DNA of 64,000 nt. Source: Verrucomicrobiota bacterium. GTDB taxonomy: Bacteria > Verrucomicrobiota > Verrucomicrobiia > Limisphaerales > JADJPG01. The position numbers and the translations under genes are program-made. Below, piece after piece: positions 63,709 through 64,000 of this stretch. The first letter of the stretch is position 1; every line of letters starts with the position of its first letter. The notes under the pieces are model-generated. The model saw nothing but the letters and a program-made list of their open reading frames with translations, did not search any database and was not told the DNA's origin. The stretch spans positions 124,001 through 188,000 of the forward strand of contig JADJPG010000001.1 in NCBI GenBank assembly GCA_016713365.1, given 5' to 3'.

Positions 63709-64000
63709 CTATGCCGCAGCCTTGCCTTCCTGGACGGCCTGACGTCGTCGGGCAGCGATCTCCCCTGACCGGACTCGGAGCAGCTCCCGCGCTAATTTCT
63801 GATCTTCGATCGAAAGCGCCTCCGAGGCGCGATCCCGACTCTCCTTGGAAATCTCATCGCCGTGCGCGGCACTGAGACTGAACCAGACATAGGCATCCAC
63901 GTAACTCTGGGGAACCCCCTGTCCGTAAACCGAACACATTCCGAGGTTGAACTGAGCCACCGGATGTCCCTGCATGGCGGCCATCAGGAAATACCGGACA
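63709..64000 (-). CDS. Sel1-repeat protein, C-terminal end (N-terminus outside window)
   Basis: The last 96 residues of a protein running off the right edge (frame open to 64000). It contains one Sel1-like unit: RYFLMAAMQGHPVAQFNLGMCSVYGQGVPQSYVDAYVWFSLSAAHGDEIS, then a basic helical tail (AARRRQAVQEGKAAA). Sel1 proteins are helical scaffolds for protein interaction. The 169 bases before the previous gene hold two back-to-back terminators. Confidence 0.85.
   Translation of the reverse strand, partial: VRYFLMAAMQGHPVAQFNLGMCSVYGQGVPQSYVDAYVWFSLSAAHGDEISKESRDRASEALSIEDQKLARELLRVRSGEIAARRRQAVQEGKAAA

Overview
The window reads as chromosomal DNA of a high-G+C bacterium, most likely a member of the Verrucomicrobiota (Pedosphaera/Limisphaera-like). 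This is inferred from the gene mix, not from a marker gene: a WD40 Ser/Thr kinase paired with an ECF sigma factor, a type I sulfatase, a GldA/GldF/GldG-like ABC set followed by DUF4340 and AsmA-like genes, and a large single-locus flagellar cluster. No rRNA, tRNA, CRISPR array, insertion sequence or prophage was seen.

Layout. 1-4003 (minus): ECF sigma factor and WD40-repeat protein kinase (kinase cut by the left edge). 4320-6902: sulfatase, BLUF photoreceptor, an unknown small protein. 7016-15301 (plus): ABC ATPase, permease, GldG-like protein, DUF4340 protein and a very large AsmA-like protein, spaced as one operon. 15293-19113 (minus): trpB, a lipoprotein, yicC, gmk and coaC. 19198-27330 (minus): flgF-G-A-H-I-J, a small unknown gene, flgN-K-L. 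27571-28343 (plus): membrane-anchored methyltransferase-like protein. 28429-51340 (minus): flgB-flgC-fliE-F-G-H-I-J, a MotE-like gene, fliK-flgD-flgE-fliL-M-N-O-P, a DUF6882-like gene, fliQ-R, flhB, a micro-ORF, flhA-flhF, fliA, motA-motB and a small Cys-motif protein. 51595-55439 (minus): a helical protein, TPR protein, Pro-rich exported protein, REC-REC-STAS protein and CheX. 55563-56498 (plus): HDOD protein. 57047-57577 (minus): CheW. 58043-63539 (plus): hybrid histidine kinase, REC-HPt, REC-PP2C-HATPase and STAS protein. 63709-64000 (minus): end of a Sel1-repeat protein.

How it fits together. The cluster encodes basal body, rod, P/L rings, hook and hook-associated proteins, the export apparatus, C-ring, stator, FlhF and sigma-28. 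I see no flagellin, FliD, FliS, FlgM or FlhG. Two minus-strand flagellar operons start just downstream of near-identical sigma-54-like elements (before flgB and flgF). The plus-strand signalling operon at 58-63.5 kb has an almost perfect sigma-28 (FliA) promoter. It has the same architecture as the Pseudomonas HptB-HsbR-HsbA phosphorelay/partner-switch, so it is a candidate motility switch.

Sequence quality. Six reading frames that belong to recognisable proteins are broken, and each can be explained by missing bases: five by a 1- or 2-base loss, and one by loss of about 60 bases inside a receiver domain. A 90-base block of pure G/C lies between flgI and flgH. Together these suggest assembly or sequencing error, although real mutation cannot be excluded from the sequence alone.
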